Source: Clostridium cavendishii DSM 21758
GTDB lineage: Bacteria > Bacillota > Clostridia > Clostridiales > Clostridiaceae
NCBI RefSeq assembly: GCF_900141845.1
Contig: NZ_FQZB01000010.1
Span: 62,001-126,000, forward strand
DNA length: 64,000 nucleotides
Direction: 5' to 3'
In this document: positions 45,901-54,387 of the stretch, in pieces
Layout of the letters: each line of letters opens with the position of its first letter
Numbering within the stretch: the stretch's first letter is position 1
The notes under the pieces: model-generated
What the model saw: the letters and a program-made list of their open reading frames with translations, nothing else
Database searches by the model: none
What the model was told of the DNA's origin: nothing
Made by a program: the position numbers and the translations under genes

Positions 45901-48497
45901 ATAAAATAGCTGCTGATGACTCTACTACTGATATGCTTACTGCTGCGCAATTTAATGCAAATACAATTTATGATGTAGCAGTGAATTGTATTGATACATG
46001 CGGAAACACTTTGAATACTGATAAGTTTAAATCTAATTTCAAACTTTATGTAGATAATGAGGCTCCTACCGTAAGCTTAGAGAATAATCCAATATATACT
46101 ATGAACAAAGAAAATCCTACTGATAGTATTAAGTGCTATACTAAGAAAGATTATATTCCTGAATTTAAGATACAGGATTTAACCCCTAATACTAAACTAA
46201 CTGTAAGATATACTTTAAATAATACCAGTTATTCTTGCTCTGCAGACAAGTTTAATGAAGAGCTCCGTAAGGAAATAGAGAGATTAAAAACTCAATTAAC
46301 TAAACGTAATGAATGTAAGATAGATTTATCCTTTAGTGTAACAGACCTATTAGATAACTCATCTACAAATAATAACTACAAATTCATATTTGATTCAGAA
46401 GCACCACAAAATAATATATCAGTATCTGGCACAGATATAACTAAAAATACAGATATTAGGGCTACTACATTTAATAATTGCAATAACTTTGAAATAAAAG
46501 TTAATGACAGTAATCTAAACAAACAAGCCTTTATTGAAAGGTTAAAAATTAGATATTTAGATACAGTTTCAAATAATCCAACTAAAGATGTTATTGATAG
46601 AGGCCGTCTTCTTGAAATAGATTCTAATAATTTAAAACCTTATGGTGATGGCTATATGTTCACAATGCCTTTACCTGGAAATGGATATTATTATGTGGAA
46701 AGTACAGCTATAGATTTCTCTAATAATAGCGATGCTACCTCTTCATTTAATCAATTTTTTACTGTAGATAATACCAATATTAACGCATCACTTTCTGGCT
46801 CTACAGGTTTTATAAGGGGTAAACACTATAATACAGACTTAACTTTTAGTGTGAATGTAGCTAGCCACATTGCAGGCTTTATTAATTCATCATATTCTCT
46901 TACTCGAAATGGTATTAATGTTACTAATGATTTCCTAACTAGTAATTTTGATTGGCAAGCTGTTGGTGGTAATTTAACCTTTACTTTACCTACTAATAGC
47001 GCCGCAGAGGGAATATACACATTTAATTACAACATTAATTCACTTGTAGGAAAATCTAGTGATGATAGCTTTAATTTTATTGTTGATAGAACGGCTCCTA
47101 CATTATCTAATTTGAGCTTGAATCTTGGCAATGGGAAAATAGTAAATGGTGTTTATTATTCAAATGCTGAATCTCCTAACATTAGATTTAATAGTTCTGA
47201 TACTTACACTAGTAATTCTAATATAGTTAAGAAAGCTACTATAAATAATAGAACTTATGATTTGTCCGGAGATTATATCCCTAATGAACTTGTAGCTGCA
47301 GAAGGAACCTATAATATTACTATTAGTCTAACTGATGAAGCAAATAATACTTCAAATTATAATTATACAGTTGTAGTAGATAGAACTCGTCCATCGCTAT
47401 CTGTAAATGGGTTTGATGGTAATTCCTGTTCTGAAGATAATGAATATTATATTAATCACAATATAACTCCTCAAATTAGTGTTAGTGATACCAACTCTGA
47501 AGATATAGGTGCTAGAACTATAAGCTTAGATGGTTCTGTATATCCTTTATCAACTATAACTTCAAACGGAAAACACAACTATAAAGTTACAGTTAGTGAC
47601 TACGCAGGTAACACCACTCAATTTGAAAAGAGCTTTATATTAGATACTGTATTTCCAGTAATAACTGTAGACGGTGTAATTAATAATAAATATTATAATA
47701 AAAATGTCACTCCAAGCTTTAGGGTAGATGATATTACAGCTAAGCTTACTGCATCCCTTAATAGTTCTAGTTATGATGGTGCTACTTTAACTAAAGATGG
47801 TGATTATATCTTGACTTTAGTTGCTGTAGATAGAGCTCTAAATAGAACAGAAGTTAAAATAATATTTACTATTGATACAGTTGCTCCAATAATAACAATC
47901 AAGGGTATTCTTGAAAACCAAGTTAATGGTGGAAAGTTAACTCCTTTAATCAGTGTTGATGACGCTCGTGCATTAATTAATTCTCTTCTAAATGGAGAAG
48001 ATTATTTTGGAGGAGATATAACAGAAAGTGGAAAATACACCTTAATAGTTAGAGCTGTAGACCTTGCTGGTAATGTAAGTACTAAAAGTATTAGTTTTAC
48101 GCTTGATGCAACTCTACCTCAAATTGTAGTCGACGGTTTAGAAAATGGTAAATTCTATACTGAACCTGTAAAACCTAAAGTTTCTGCTTCTAAGGATGCT
48201 ACTATTGAAATGACTCTTAATGGTAAGCCTTATAATGGAGAAGAAATAAGTGAAAAGGGTGATTATGAATTAGTAATAACTGCAACTGATAAGTTATCTA
48301 ATAAGAGTAAAGCAGTTTACAAATTTACTATAGGCTCAAAAGAAGATGCTAAAAAAGCCTCAAATAATGGCAACAATAATAAATCAAATTCTTACTTTAA
48401 AAATATCTCTGCTAAAGTAGCTATTCCTGTAGGCGGGGGAATCCTAATATTTGGCGGATATGGCGGATTTATGTTATTTAGAAAAAGAAAATTATAA
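39999..48497 (+). CDS. Giant secreted Ig-like repeat protein, 2,832 residues
   Basis: A surface protein with a signal peptide (about 1-30, KKLKTIITLALALTYF and a cleavable AFA). It starts with TTG at 39999 after AAGGGGGGG. Most of the protein consists of beta-rich, Asn/Asp/Lys-rich modules that often end in a VDKTKP- or DSEAPQ-like joint, as in bacterial Ig-like domains. A segment of about 515 residues (from about 987) is repeated in tandem from about 1502. The last 400 residues hold several short Ig-like units. It ends with a membrane helix (VAIPVGGGILIFGGYGGFMLF) and RKRKL, with no LPXTG visible. Convergent with the LPXTG gene. Confidence 0.85.
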   Translation: MNRKKLKTIITLALALTYFTSNSLTTVYAFADTTTNNQTNVQNNQTTDDKYKNFITTSHPLEQLNSATTASIASQNKDTTTFNNIRSSTSTVDKDSNLKLLATDDKTYFPLTPTSITNGLYKYDVPFESIYNNFKFTLEPKKNITKLNALLQNGNILEFNKINANLLYVLPLDIDSSSTFNNNNNKAIKSLVINYEDNTSTYIDFNYSTATPSTFSNIKKDYVVDDNKNLNVDLSFNINGNYIENNNRILINNELKIPTKKNTSSFNYENIKVDTKTTNNSVKLYTCDNLFQIYSKEVNLNNIIPISFDDETLNDSNFDTITHSIFNLTVPKIENDNDYIEIKTDDGKSFRLDKSHNSAAIDTYGKDDFNLSFYGVSTENNSTFKFTKKYTHDKTPLTIDSIKYHPENTPSYNFVDIYNNDAIKFDDKQTGTFPINIYTNKKLKDIKITDDLGNNLLPNDFKLNDSLTNNLNLKLTKSSTKVTVKATDQANYAADYNFTVDIPKDKYNVDFSNYSGSVIKIDNSNYKIISASNSGFTISLLNTDEKIDTSKLKIKNISKYNYTVKENNIIFTNIKNNIPNIGISYTDSFNRDINYNVNYFIDSISPTLTFKDPSPQPSKSDLSVVDLSFDYSDEGSDSNIKEIPIINSDTNLAKPTANTIYFELTNITANDTKVSLKNDTLKTKYDYNTNTLKGSFDFKNLLKNSDKLTDGTYRLKVISYDDACNKSNIISKDITIDNNDFQVNSKIPSDSNIIVNKVEITSDTNNKVISLNEKELFETNAKYLKSLTYKLYKANDLENEISLDTVKENEGNYVIKAIATDLRDNSTITSAPVKFSVDLNAPIIKVCENNDIYTYNTEDNKYYLKKDKNSFKVNITDTFTKFDPNSYILPEKREGFEEAIKADEVAVFLYPKKKSPNYNDLYADILNYSNTTSSIKLSPDMLTFDEHKNLNINFEKLKLVDGEYCIDILASDSFNQVNTASYNLVVDNLKPQASTNEYLLKHKGLLPNVDADADKIEKNSFYSFNSNVNLNFSLDTFTKTDVDNNFNIKIDEVNLSKVSVSINKVNSNNDKTNYKTQTFYKKDFENNKIPSISLSDSGIYEVKYTIYDFSNEPLEKSVLLAVLKKPEITLGYLDNGEFKPLKKRASLKNLINPVVKVKGVLGYNLDSDNKRCGYLTKFNQFSLIETDETYNQTKYNQDNLKFVCDNYSEGYFKLANIDNSELINLQDGRIRYNIQLSDIFDNSSNVLNSYFSIESNKPKINTTFTLKDKETNKDKQIDIKDDSNNFIQSLPKIDFTINKNYSDLDPDCTNIIITKVDKNGARHNVTSDFKQTISTSNFTPKITLEPNPNSDLTQGYYEVNAHFISYCENDITSNFSFIYDEEAPTCSVEYFKFNEDGSIGDNENPTNYENAVYTSNDNIGIKFNFHDNSDGFYAKNNNPNYDYKNAVTITNSEGKAIFNGNSTTSKTITTTKQTLPEGKYNINIESLDKSSNKLSTKFDLIVDKTKPVVKNNSASLINKCNLPNESTQSFYAFDSSLDLNISFNKATTNNNKNSFNIEVDEPYLASGTVEIKKVLSDTEEITFDKFDIKRDETTKSFKEITKTIDKNNPGIYEITAYFVDLSGNQTPYTVKVAVVTAPKITLGYLDSNKDFKEMKNDDSFNTNITPALKINGVLGTCSGKDVSYFLDKSSLKTLTSSNKEGIENILSNFKTLKYNGYTEQILALQKDQNLASLSDGLTNFNIQATDMFKNATFDSDDAVKLNGSFAIETKTQIKTKLNAKEISLADTKEKYINETPNIDIDILDNYSKLLTEDSNGNKIVNPNFKVVRANGKDDIETDCTSEFILKSAGYSDYCSKFKLVVNDTNSLKSGIYTVNLTAQPKSNCKPGSQSFTFVYDAEKPSYTIDLFKDNQNLNQPVIDEDYNVYIKDNTSNLKFNFKDNSTSFTRIPDATKLNKSISIATKDNPNFYKIAADDSTTDMLTAAQFNANTIYDVAVNCIDTCGNTLNTDKFKSNFKLYVDNEAPTVSLENNPIYTMNKENPTDSIKCYTKKDYIPEFKIQDLTPNTKLTVRYTLNNTSYSCSADKFNEELRKEIERLKTQLTKRNECKIDLSFSVTDLLDNSSTNNNYKFIFDSEAPQNNISVSGTDITKNTDIRATTFNNCNNFEIKVNDSNLNKQAFIERLKIRYLDTVSNNPTKDVIDRGRLLEIDSNNLKPYGDGYMFTMPLPGNGYYYVESTAIDFSNNSDATSSFNQFFTVDNTNINASLSGSTGFIRGKHYNTDLTFSVNVASHIAGFINSSYSLTRNGINVTNDFLTSNFDWQAVGGNLTFTLPTNSAAEGIYTFNYNINSLVGKSSDDSFNFIVDRTAPTLSNLSLNLGNGKIVNGVYYSNAESPNIRFNSSDTYTSNSNIVKKATINNRTYDLSGDYIPNELVAAEGTYNITISLTDEANNTSNYNYTVVVDRTRPSLSVNGFDGNSCSEDNEYYINHNITPQISVSDTNSEDIGARTISLDGSVYPLSTITSNGKHNYKVTVSDYAGNTTQFEKSFILDTVFPVITVDGVINNKYYNKNVTPSFRVDDITAKLTASLNSSSYDGATLTKDGDYILTLVAVDRALNRTEVKIIFTIDTVAPIITIKGILENQVNGGKLTPLISVDDARALINSLLNGEDYFGGDITESGKYTLIVRAVDLAGNVSTKSISFTLDATLPQIVVDGLENGKFYTEPVKPKVSASKDATIEMTLNGKPYNGEEISEKGDYELVITATDKLSNKSKAVYKFTIGSKEDAKKASNNGNNNKSNSYFKNISAKVAIPVGGGILIFGGYGGFMLFRKRKL
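42957..46030 (+). repeat. Tandem duplication of a 515-residue module in the giant protein
   Basis: Module 1 begins at DNLKPQASTNEYLLKHKG (about residue 987), module 2 at DKTKPVVKNNSASLINK (about residue 1502). Matching landmarks occur in order: KPEITLGYLDNGEFK with APKITLGYLDSNKDFK, SLSDSGIYEVKYTIYD with NNPGIYEITAYFVD, and FSFIYDEEAPTCSVEY with FTFVYDAEKPSYTIDL. The divergence is high, so the duplication is old. Confidence 0.8.
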
Positions 48498-48498
48498 T

Positions 48499-48533
48499 AA
48501 AAAAAGTTCTAAGATTTTTCTTAGAACTTTTTT
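48499..48533. terminator. Bidirectional terminator between the two surface genes
   Basis: AAAAAGTTCTAAG and CTTAGAACTTTTT form a 13-base stem with T-runs on both strands. Confidence 0.9.
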
Positions 48534-48549
48534 CATTATAATTTAAAAT

Positions 48550-50733
48550 TTATTTTCTTTTTCTTAAAAATAATCCCAAAAGTAAACTTGAAATCCCTAT
48601 TACTGCTGTAGCATCTTTAATTGGTGATCCAGTAGTAGGTAATTTACTTATATTAGTCGTAGTACTTGCATTACTACTATTAGTAGTATTAGTTTGCTCA
48701 GGAGTTTTAGGTTGTTCTACATTCTTTTCATTAACAATTACTTTTGTTTTAAATGTTGAAGCAGCTCCCTTAGAATCTGTAACTGACACTTCTACTTCAT
48801 ATTCTCCTGAATTATTTATATCTACTGTGTTTTTAATAACTTTTATATTTTTAGTTAAATCACCATCTTCTTTATCCATAGCCTTTAATTCTAAATCTTT
48901 TAATGGATTAAAAGCTTCTCCCTTTATCAATATATAATCTTCGATACCAGTTATAACTGGTGCTTTATTTACTCCTGGAATATCTTTTGCATATATTAAA
49001 TTAATAGTTTTATCTTCATTTCCAAATGTATACTCATTATTTTGTAACATTGAAGGTTCATCTACATTTTTAAAAGTATATTTATCTATTTCTTGTGGTA
49101 TAATCCTAAGTTTAGAACCATAATCTTTAGAAACTGTTTTTGAAGGATAAAGACTATTACCTTTATCATCAACATAATTAATAGTAAGTGTAGTTATATT
49201 TGGTATTACTTCAAAAGAATCTTCTATTAAGTTAGATTTCAAATTTTCATAAGAACCACCTACTTTAAAAGTCCCTTCATTTATTGCTACACCTTCTTTA
49301 TTGAAAAGACTATTGTCTAGAATATTTATCTTAAAAGGACTTCCTTGAAAATGTACATCAAAATTTTCTTTCTCTGGAGTAGTATTATTTTCTCTATATA
49401 AAGGTATTCTAATTGAAGATAAATACATCTTTTTAATATCTTCTATAGAAGTACCTTTTTTGATTTTTTTATCCTTTAAAGCACTTACCATTTTTAAATG
49501 AGTTTGATTAGTAGGTTTATTATTTTCAAAGAAATTGCTATGAACTGTTCTTGGCTTATTATCATCTGAATTTGATATCTTTAATACATCATCATCTGTA
49601 AAATGAAGATTGTTTGAATTACATACAATTGATAAATCTGAAGGATATTTCAATAATTCCGAACCTTCTCCATAAATTTTATTTCTATCAAATGCAATCG
49701 CTTTTTTCACTTTTATTTTACATATATTCTCTATAGAGTCTAAAGTAGCATTAGCAGTTAAATGTAATTCATCTAATTCTGTAAAATTGCTTAATAGTTT
49801 TATATCTTCAGCAGTTATTCCTGTTACTGATAAACCTAAAAATTTTAGATTTTTAAGATTAACAAGCTCAGCTGGTAAATGCTCGGTAAATGCTACACCA
49901 GTATAATCTAAATTTAGATACTTTAGATTAGCAAGCTTAGTTATTCCTTTGGGAAAATGTAATAAATTATTCCATCTAAGGTCTATCCATTCTAGTTTTT
50001 GGCATTTACTTATTTCTTCTGAAATAGAAACTAACTGTCCGTTAGGACTAAAGTATCGTGTAGGCGTAAACATATTATATGTTCCACTATTTGATATACA
50101 ACATAAATAAGTTAAATTTTGCATTCTACCTACAATCTTAGGTATCTTGGATAAAGGGGGAATATTACTTGATGTAACATTAATTGTATCATAAGTTTCT
50201 AAATCGTTTAAAGTAAGTGTTTCTTGTGTTTCAGTAGTATATTTACTAGAACTACCAATTGCACTATAAAGCCAAGTCTGACCTTCTAATTCTTCTACTA
50301 ATTCTGGAACATCTTTTACTAATGTATTTTTATCAAGCTCAGATATTGGTACATTTGCCTTTTCATTCTTAGCTGGGGTTTGTACTTGATTTGTATTAGT
50401 TTGTGTTTTAGATAAGCTTTTAGTTTCATTTGTACTTGATTTGGTAATAGGTAAGTTTTTATTGTCATTTGTAAGTGCTCCTTGACTCTTCACAAAGTCT
50501 TGATTTGGTGTTTGCTTAACATTATCTATAATTTTATTCTCCTTATTAGCTATCCCTTGATTATTTGTTGTTAAGCTCTTATCTGATGTTTGTTGATTAG
50601 ATATGTTTTTATTATCATTTGTATTTACCGCTAAGTTCGTTTGCTGTTGTAAAGCTTCTAATGCTTGAACATTAACTGCACTTACGCTTAATGTAGTTAA
50701 TATGGTTAATAAAATAACCTTCTTTTTTATCAT
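48550..50733 (-). CDS. LPXTG-anchored leucine-rich-repeat surface protein
   Basis: A 727-residue wall protein. The signal peptide is MIKKKVILLTILTTLSVSAV (about 1-25), followed by a long Asn/Thr/Gln-rich stretch (about 28-140). Leucine-rich repeats lie at about 225-345 (ITKLANLKYLNLDYTGV, LVNLKNLKFLGLSVTGI, LLSNFTELDELHLTAN). A MucBP-like unit is at about 540-610 (NYVDDKGNSLYPSKTV). An Ig-like unit is at about 615-690. The sortase signal LPTTGS, a hydrophobic helix and RKRK finish the protein. No sortase gene is in the window. A role in adhesion is likely by analogy with internalin-like proteins. Confidence 0.9.
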   Translation of the reverse strand: MIKKKVILLTILTTLSVSAVNVQALEALQQQTNLAVNTNDNKNISNQQTSDKSLTTNNQGIANKENKIIDNVKQTPNQDFVKSQGALTNDNKNLPITKSSTNETKSLSKTQTNTNQVQTPAKNEKANVPISELDKNTLVKDVPELVEELEGQTWLYSAIGSSSKYTTETQETLTLNDLETYDTINVTSSNIPPLSKIPKIVGRMQNLTYLCCISNSGTYNMFTPTRYFSPNGQLVSISEEISKCQKLEWIDLRWNNLLHFPKGITKLANLKYLNLDYTGVAFTEHLPAELVNLKNLKFLGLSVTGITAEDIKLLSNFTELDELHLTANATLDSIENICKIKVKKAIAFDRNKIYGEGSELLKYPSDLSIVCNSNNLHFTDDDVLKISNSDDNKPRTVHSNFFENNKPTNQTHLKMVSALKDKKIKKGTSIEDIKKMYLSSIRIPLYRENNTTPEKENFDVHFQGSPFKINILDNSLFNKEGVAINEGTFKVGGSYENLKSNLIEDSFEVIPNITTLTINYVDDKGNSLYPSKTVSKDYGSKLRIIPQEIDKYTFKNVDEPSMLQNNEYTFGNEDKTINLIYAKDIPGVNKAPVITGIEDYILIKGEAFNPLKDLELKAMDKEDGDLTKNIKVIKNTVDINNSGEYEVEVSVTDSKGAASTFKTKVIVNEKNVEQPKTPEQTNTTNSSNASTTTNISKLPTTGSPIKDATAVIGISSLLLGLFLRKRK

Positions 50734-50769
50734 GGAATCCCCCTCTTTTATAATTTATTAATATATTAT

Positions 50770-50802
50770 AAAACCTTATAATCATTAAGATTATAAGGTT
50801 TT
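50770..50802. other. Inverted repeat upstream of the LRR gene
   Basis: AAAACCTTATAATC and GATTATAAGGTTTT form a 14-base perfect stem with a 5-base loop, 37 bases before the LRR gene start. A terminator, an operator or a leader structure are all possible. The rest of 50734-51311 is AT-rich and holds only a short open frame (see 51093-51311). Confidence 0.45.
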
Positions 50803-51092
50803 AACTACAAATATAAAGGATTTTAACATCAAAATACAAAATTTATTAATAAACAGCAAATCTATTTAAAGCACCCATTCATAAAACAAATATTAATTAT
50901 TTATACTTTATAAATATATTCAAAATATTTATTTAAATTTTAAATATATTTAATTTTATATTATTTTACCACATATTGAATTTAAAACCATTTATTCAAT
51001 TCTCTACAAATTAGTTTACCTTACAAAACTTTGATTGTCAAATAATTATTTATATTACTTATTTTTACAACAAGTATAAATCTTAATCTATA

Positions 51093-51311
51093 TTATTCTT
51101 CTTGATAATTAATCATCTCAATTTTTACTGGACTTTCCCCTTCTATTGTATTTATAATTTCTTCATTATTTTTAAAATATAATCTTATCTTTGTATTAGT
51201 CTTATTAATATTTTTATTCCTAGTAAATTTTCTTTTATAATTGAATTTTTTATAATGAAAAATCTCACGGATATATTTATTTCCATGAGATTTATTTAAA
51301 ATACTTCCTTT
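51093..51311 (-). other. Open frame continuing after the ThrE-like stop codon
   Basis: Directly after the TAA of the exporter gene the same frame stays open for about 72 codons to a TAA at 51093-51095. The end reads IRLYFKNNEEIINTIEGESP and looks protein-like, but there is no ATG, GTG or TTG with a ribosome binding site, and a terminator hairpin lies at its beginning. It could be a coding remnant or chance. Confidence 0.2.
51257..51293 (-). terminator. Terminator of the ThrE-like operon
   Basis: AAATCTCA and TGAGATTT arms, with further pairing TGGA/TCCG, are followed by a T-run on the reverse strand. Confidence 0.7.
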
Positions 51312-51740
51312 TTATAATCTTATTTTTCTCTTTACAAACTTATAGGTTGTACAAGAAAGCATTATTCCAAAAGCAATTGCCCCTGCAACTATTATAGTTT
51401 GCATTCCCTTAGAGTATGCTAAAGAATATTGTCCCTCTACTATGCAATTTATAGTATTATATGCTGTTATTCCTGGAACCAACGGAAATATTCCTGGTAT
51501 TGAAAATTCTATAGCAGGTGTCTTAAGTCTTATTGCCATAAATTCACTATATATTCCTACCATAAACGCACCTATAAAAGCGGCTGCAACAGAACTTTTA
51601 TTAAAACTATAAACCCCAAGATAGGTTGTCCAACCTATTACTCCACAAAGCCCAGCCCATACTATCTTTTTTCTATCAATGTTAAAAAGAATGACAGGAA
51701 ATACGCTCCCTAAAAATGCTAATACTATTTGCTTTATCAT
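51312..51740 (-). CDS. Threonine/serine exporter-like protein, C-terminal half (ThrE_2 type)
   Basis: A 142-residue membrane protein with about four helices. The motifs GVIGWTTYL, FIGAFMVGIYSEFMAIRLKTPA and IPGIFPLVPGITAYNT are typical of the small ThrE_2/DUF3815 partner. Its ATG at 51740 overlaps the TGA of the upstream gene (ATGA), so translation is coupled. With the upstream protein it forms a two-subunit version of the fused ThrE exporter. Substrate inferred from family. Confidence 0.85.
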   Translation of the reverse strand: MIKQIVLAFLGSVFPVILFNIDRKKIVWAGLCGVIGWTTYLGVYSFNKSSVAAAFIGAFMVGIYSEFMAIRLKTPAIEFSIPGIFPLVPGITAYNTINCIVEGQYSLAYSKGMQTIIVAGAIAFGIMLSCTTYKFVKRKIRL

Positions 51741-52486
51741 AATCCCACCCACATTCCAAAAGTTAACGCCACACCAATTCCAACTCCTACGGCTATTATT
51801 ATAAGCATTGATTCGCCAAATCTAACAATACCAGACATAAAATCACCATAAATAACATCTTTAATTCCATTAGTAAGTGCTACTCCAGGTATTAATATCA
51901 TTATTACTCCAGTAATAACATTTCCCTTGTTCACAAATGGAATTAATGACTTACATATTAAAGTTAAAATTCCTATAATAAAACCAGAAACAAATAGCTG
52001 AAAAAATCCTGCTGGCCCTATTCTTTCTAATATAAAATAAATTCCTACACTTATAATTCCTGCTACAATGGCATCACAAATTGTCCCATAAAAAAATAAT
52101 GCATATATAAAAGATGTCATATATGCAGCTAAACATCTTATTGGAAAACTAAAATAAGGTGCTTTTTCTATATCTTTTAATATATTTTTTGCCTCTTGAT
52201 AGGATAGTATTTTTTCTTGGAGATTCCTTGAAAATGAATTAATAAGTTCTATTCTATATAAATCAACATGTTTTGTTTTAACTTTTCTAAGTGAAGTAAC
52301 CTTTTCATCCTCCTCATCCATAACAGAAACAAAAACACCCTTTGGTGTTGCCATGCACTCACATTCTAAATCATAAGCCTTACATATACGCTCAATAGTT
52401 TCCTCAACTCTATAAATTTCTGCTCCATTACTTAAAAGGATTTCCCCGGCTGACAATGAAATCTCTAAAACTTGCTTAACATTCAT
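51737..52486 (-). CDS. Threonine/serine exporter-like protein, N-terminal half (DUF1212 type)
   Basis: A 249-residue protein. The soluble N-terminal part (about 1-115) carries LSAGEILLSNGAEIYRVEETIERIC, a hallmark of the ThrE N-terminal domain. About five membrane helices follow, including LIPGVALTNGIKDVIYGDFMSG. This family exports threonine, serine or, in some bacteria, other small carboxylates. First gene of the pair; overlaps the second by 4 bases. Confidence 0.87.
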   Translation of the reverse strand: MNVKQVLEISLSAGEILLSNGAEIYRVEETIERICKAYDLECECMATPKGVFVSVMDEEDEKVTSLRKVKTKHVDLYRIELINSFSRNLQEKILSYQEAKNILKDIEKAPYFSFPIRCLAAYMTSFIYALFFYGTICDAIVAGIISVGIYFILERIGPAGFFQLFVSGFIIGILTLICKSLIPFVNKGNVITGVIMILIPGVALTNGIKDVIYGDFMSGIVRFGESMLIIIAVGVGIGVALTFGMWVGL

Positions 52487-52819
52487 ACATTACCCTTCTT
52501 CTAATATTCTACATTTAATCCAAAATATATTTTATCACAATATCTTTATTAAATAAATTATTACTTTACACTTATATCTTTGTTCTTATTTATATTATTT
52601 AAAATATATTTTATTTTTAGAATTTATATTAAAATGTTTATTAAATAAAAATAATAAACATTTAAATATTTCTTATTAAAATAACTTTTTTGATTTTAAT
52701 AACACAAAATCTTAATATATTCCCCAAAATCACAAAATTTTACATAGAATTATTTGAAATAATATTTAATTATGATAAAATATGTTTAATATATAAAAAA
52801 TGTAAAGGGAGTAATATTT

Positions 52820-53590
52820 TTGGATAAGGAACTGTTTGTAAAAGAGTATTTGAAAAAAATTAATTTCCATAACAATCTTAATTTAGATTTAGAAACACTA
52901 AAAAAAATACATATTCAACACTTGTTACATATACCATTTGATAATTTAGATATAGTATATAATAAAAAAATTGAATTAGATGCGGATAAAGTTCTAAATA
53001 GAATAATAAATGGCCATAGAGGTGGTGTATGCTATGAATTAAATGGATTGGCCTTGCGCTTATTAAAATATATTGGATTTAATGTGAAATGTTTATCTGG
53101 ACAAGTATCTGATAAGGGCACTCTATTTGATCATAACTTTTTAATGGTAGAATTGCAAAATGAAAATTGGCTCTTTGATGTAGGTTTAGAACAAAACTTT
53201 TTTGAACCATTGAAATTTAGTATAAATGAAGTTCAAAAGGATAAAGTTGGGTACTTCAAAATAATTACCCATGAAGATTGGGGTTATAAATTATTATATT
53301 CTCTTGACGGAAATAACTACAAAACCAAGTATCTATTTTCATTACAAGAAAGACAAATTGAAGATTTTAAACCTTATTGTGCATTTTTTGAAGCTTCAAT
53401 TACATCACCATTTGTAAATAATAAAATTTGTGCTATCTCTACTGAGGAAGCCAGAATTTCATTAAAAAATGACACTTTATCTATAACCCAAAGTGGAGTT
53501 CAAAGTAAAACTAAAATTGAAAATAATCAAGAGTTTGTCAATAAATTGAAAGAAATATTTAACATAGACCTAAATACAATAACAATTTAA
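52820..53590 (+). CDS. Arylamine N-acetyltransferase
   Basis: A 256-residue cytoplasmic enzyme that transfers acetyl groups from acetyl-CoA to arylamines or hydrazines. The Cys-His-Asp triad is visible: Cys in RGGVCYELNG (about 71), His in FDHNFLMVE (about 106), Asp in LFDVGLEQNF (about 120). The N-terminal PFDNLDI motif is also typical. The start is a TTG at 52820, about 10 bases after AAAGGGAG. Single gene with a terminator. The 333 bases upstream are AT-rich, with a hairpin (AATGTTTATT/AATAAACATT near 52632-52661) and nothing else recognisable. Confidence 0.9.
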   Translation: MDKELFVKEYLKKINFHNNLNLDLETLKKIHIQHLLHIPFDNLDIVYNKKIELDADKVLNRIINGHRGGVCYELNGLALRLLKYIGFNVKCLSGQVSDKGTLFDHNFLMVELQNENWLFDVGLEQNFFEPLKFSINEVQKDKVGYFKIITHEDWGYKLLYSLDGNNYKTKYLFSLQERQIEDFKPYCAFFEASITSPFVNNKICAISTEEARISLKNDTLSITQSGVQSKTKIENNQEFVNKLKEIFNIDLNTITI

Positions 53591-53627
53591 AAATCCCATG
53601 GTATACCTTATACCATGAGATTTTTAT
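53590..53627 (+). terminator. Terminator after the acetyltransferase gene
   Basis: AAATCCCATGGTAT and ATACCATGAGATTT pair imperfectly and are followed by TTTTT. Confidence 0.7.
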
Positions 53628-53682
53628 AAAAGGATCTATTTAAATTTTATGCTTACTTAATATACTTGCTTAGCCTAAAATT

Positions 53683-54165
53683 TTATAGATAATCCTTATA
53701 TTCTTCTTGTTCACTTAAATTATTTAATAGGTGTTTTATTTCTTGATCTCTGTTTTTGTCCATCACAAGTATTACATCTCCTGCATCAACTATCACTAAG
53801 TCTTTAACTCCAAAACCTATTATAAGCTTTTTCTTTTCGCCAAATACTGCACAGTTTTCACATTCTTCTAAAAATACTTTCTCTGACACGGCATTACTCC
53901 TATTACTTCCTAAAAATCTACTTAATGCTGTAAAGCTACCTATATCATCCCATGAAAAATCACTCTTTATAACAAAAGCTTTTCTCGTCTTTTGCATAAC
54001 TCCAAAATCTATGGAGATTCCATCGATTAAGTTATATTGTTCTCTTATAACCTCTTCTTCATCTATCTCTCCTAAGTGTTTATATATTTCCATTAAACTT
54101 TTATACATCTTAGGGATATATTTCTCTATTTCTCTTAGGATTACATCTGCTCGTATGACAAACAT
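53683..54165 (-). pseudogene. manC: Mannose-1-phosphate guanylyltransferase, 3' fragment
   Basis: A 160-residue open frame that corresponds only to about the last 45 percent of ManC-type GDP-mannose pyrophosphorylase. It starts at the segment MFVIRADVILREIEKYIP and includes SIDFGVMQKTRKAFVIKSDFSWDDIGS and the C-terminal DLVIVDAGDVILVMDKN. The nucleotide-binding N-terminal GGxGxRLxPLS region is missing, so it cannot be active alone. No good ribosome binding site precedes the ATG. Two more fragments lie at 57370-57545 and 61735-62139. Confidence 0.85.
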
Positions 54166-54230
54166 TATATTATTTTAAAATAAGAACCTATTAATCTCAT
54201 AATCTCTAAATATATTATCTGTCTACGCTA

Positions 54231-54267
54231 AAAAATAGGATAGAACACTTTTAAAAGCATTCTATCC
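54231..54267 (-). terminator. Orphan terminator on the reverse strand
   Basis: GGATAGAA and TTCTATCC pair and are followed by TATTTTTT on the reverse strand, but no reverse-strand gene precedes it; the neighbouring gene at 54388 runs the other way. It probably belonged to a lost gene. Confidence 0.6.
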
Positions 54268-54387
54268 TTCATATAAACTAATTTAAAATATCCTTATCAA
54301 TAAACTCACCAATAGAATTAATTGTAATTTATTGAATAAATATGTTACTATAACTTAGAGATATTTAATAAAGTAGGGGGAGACTAT

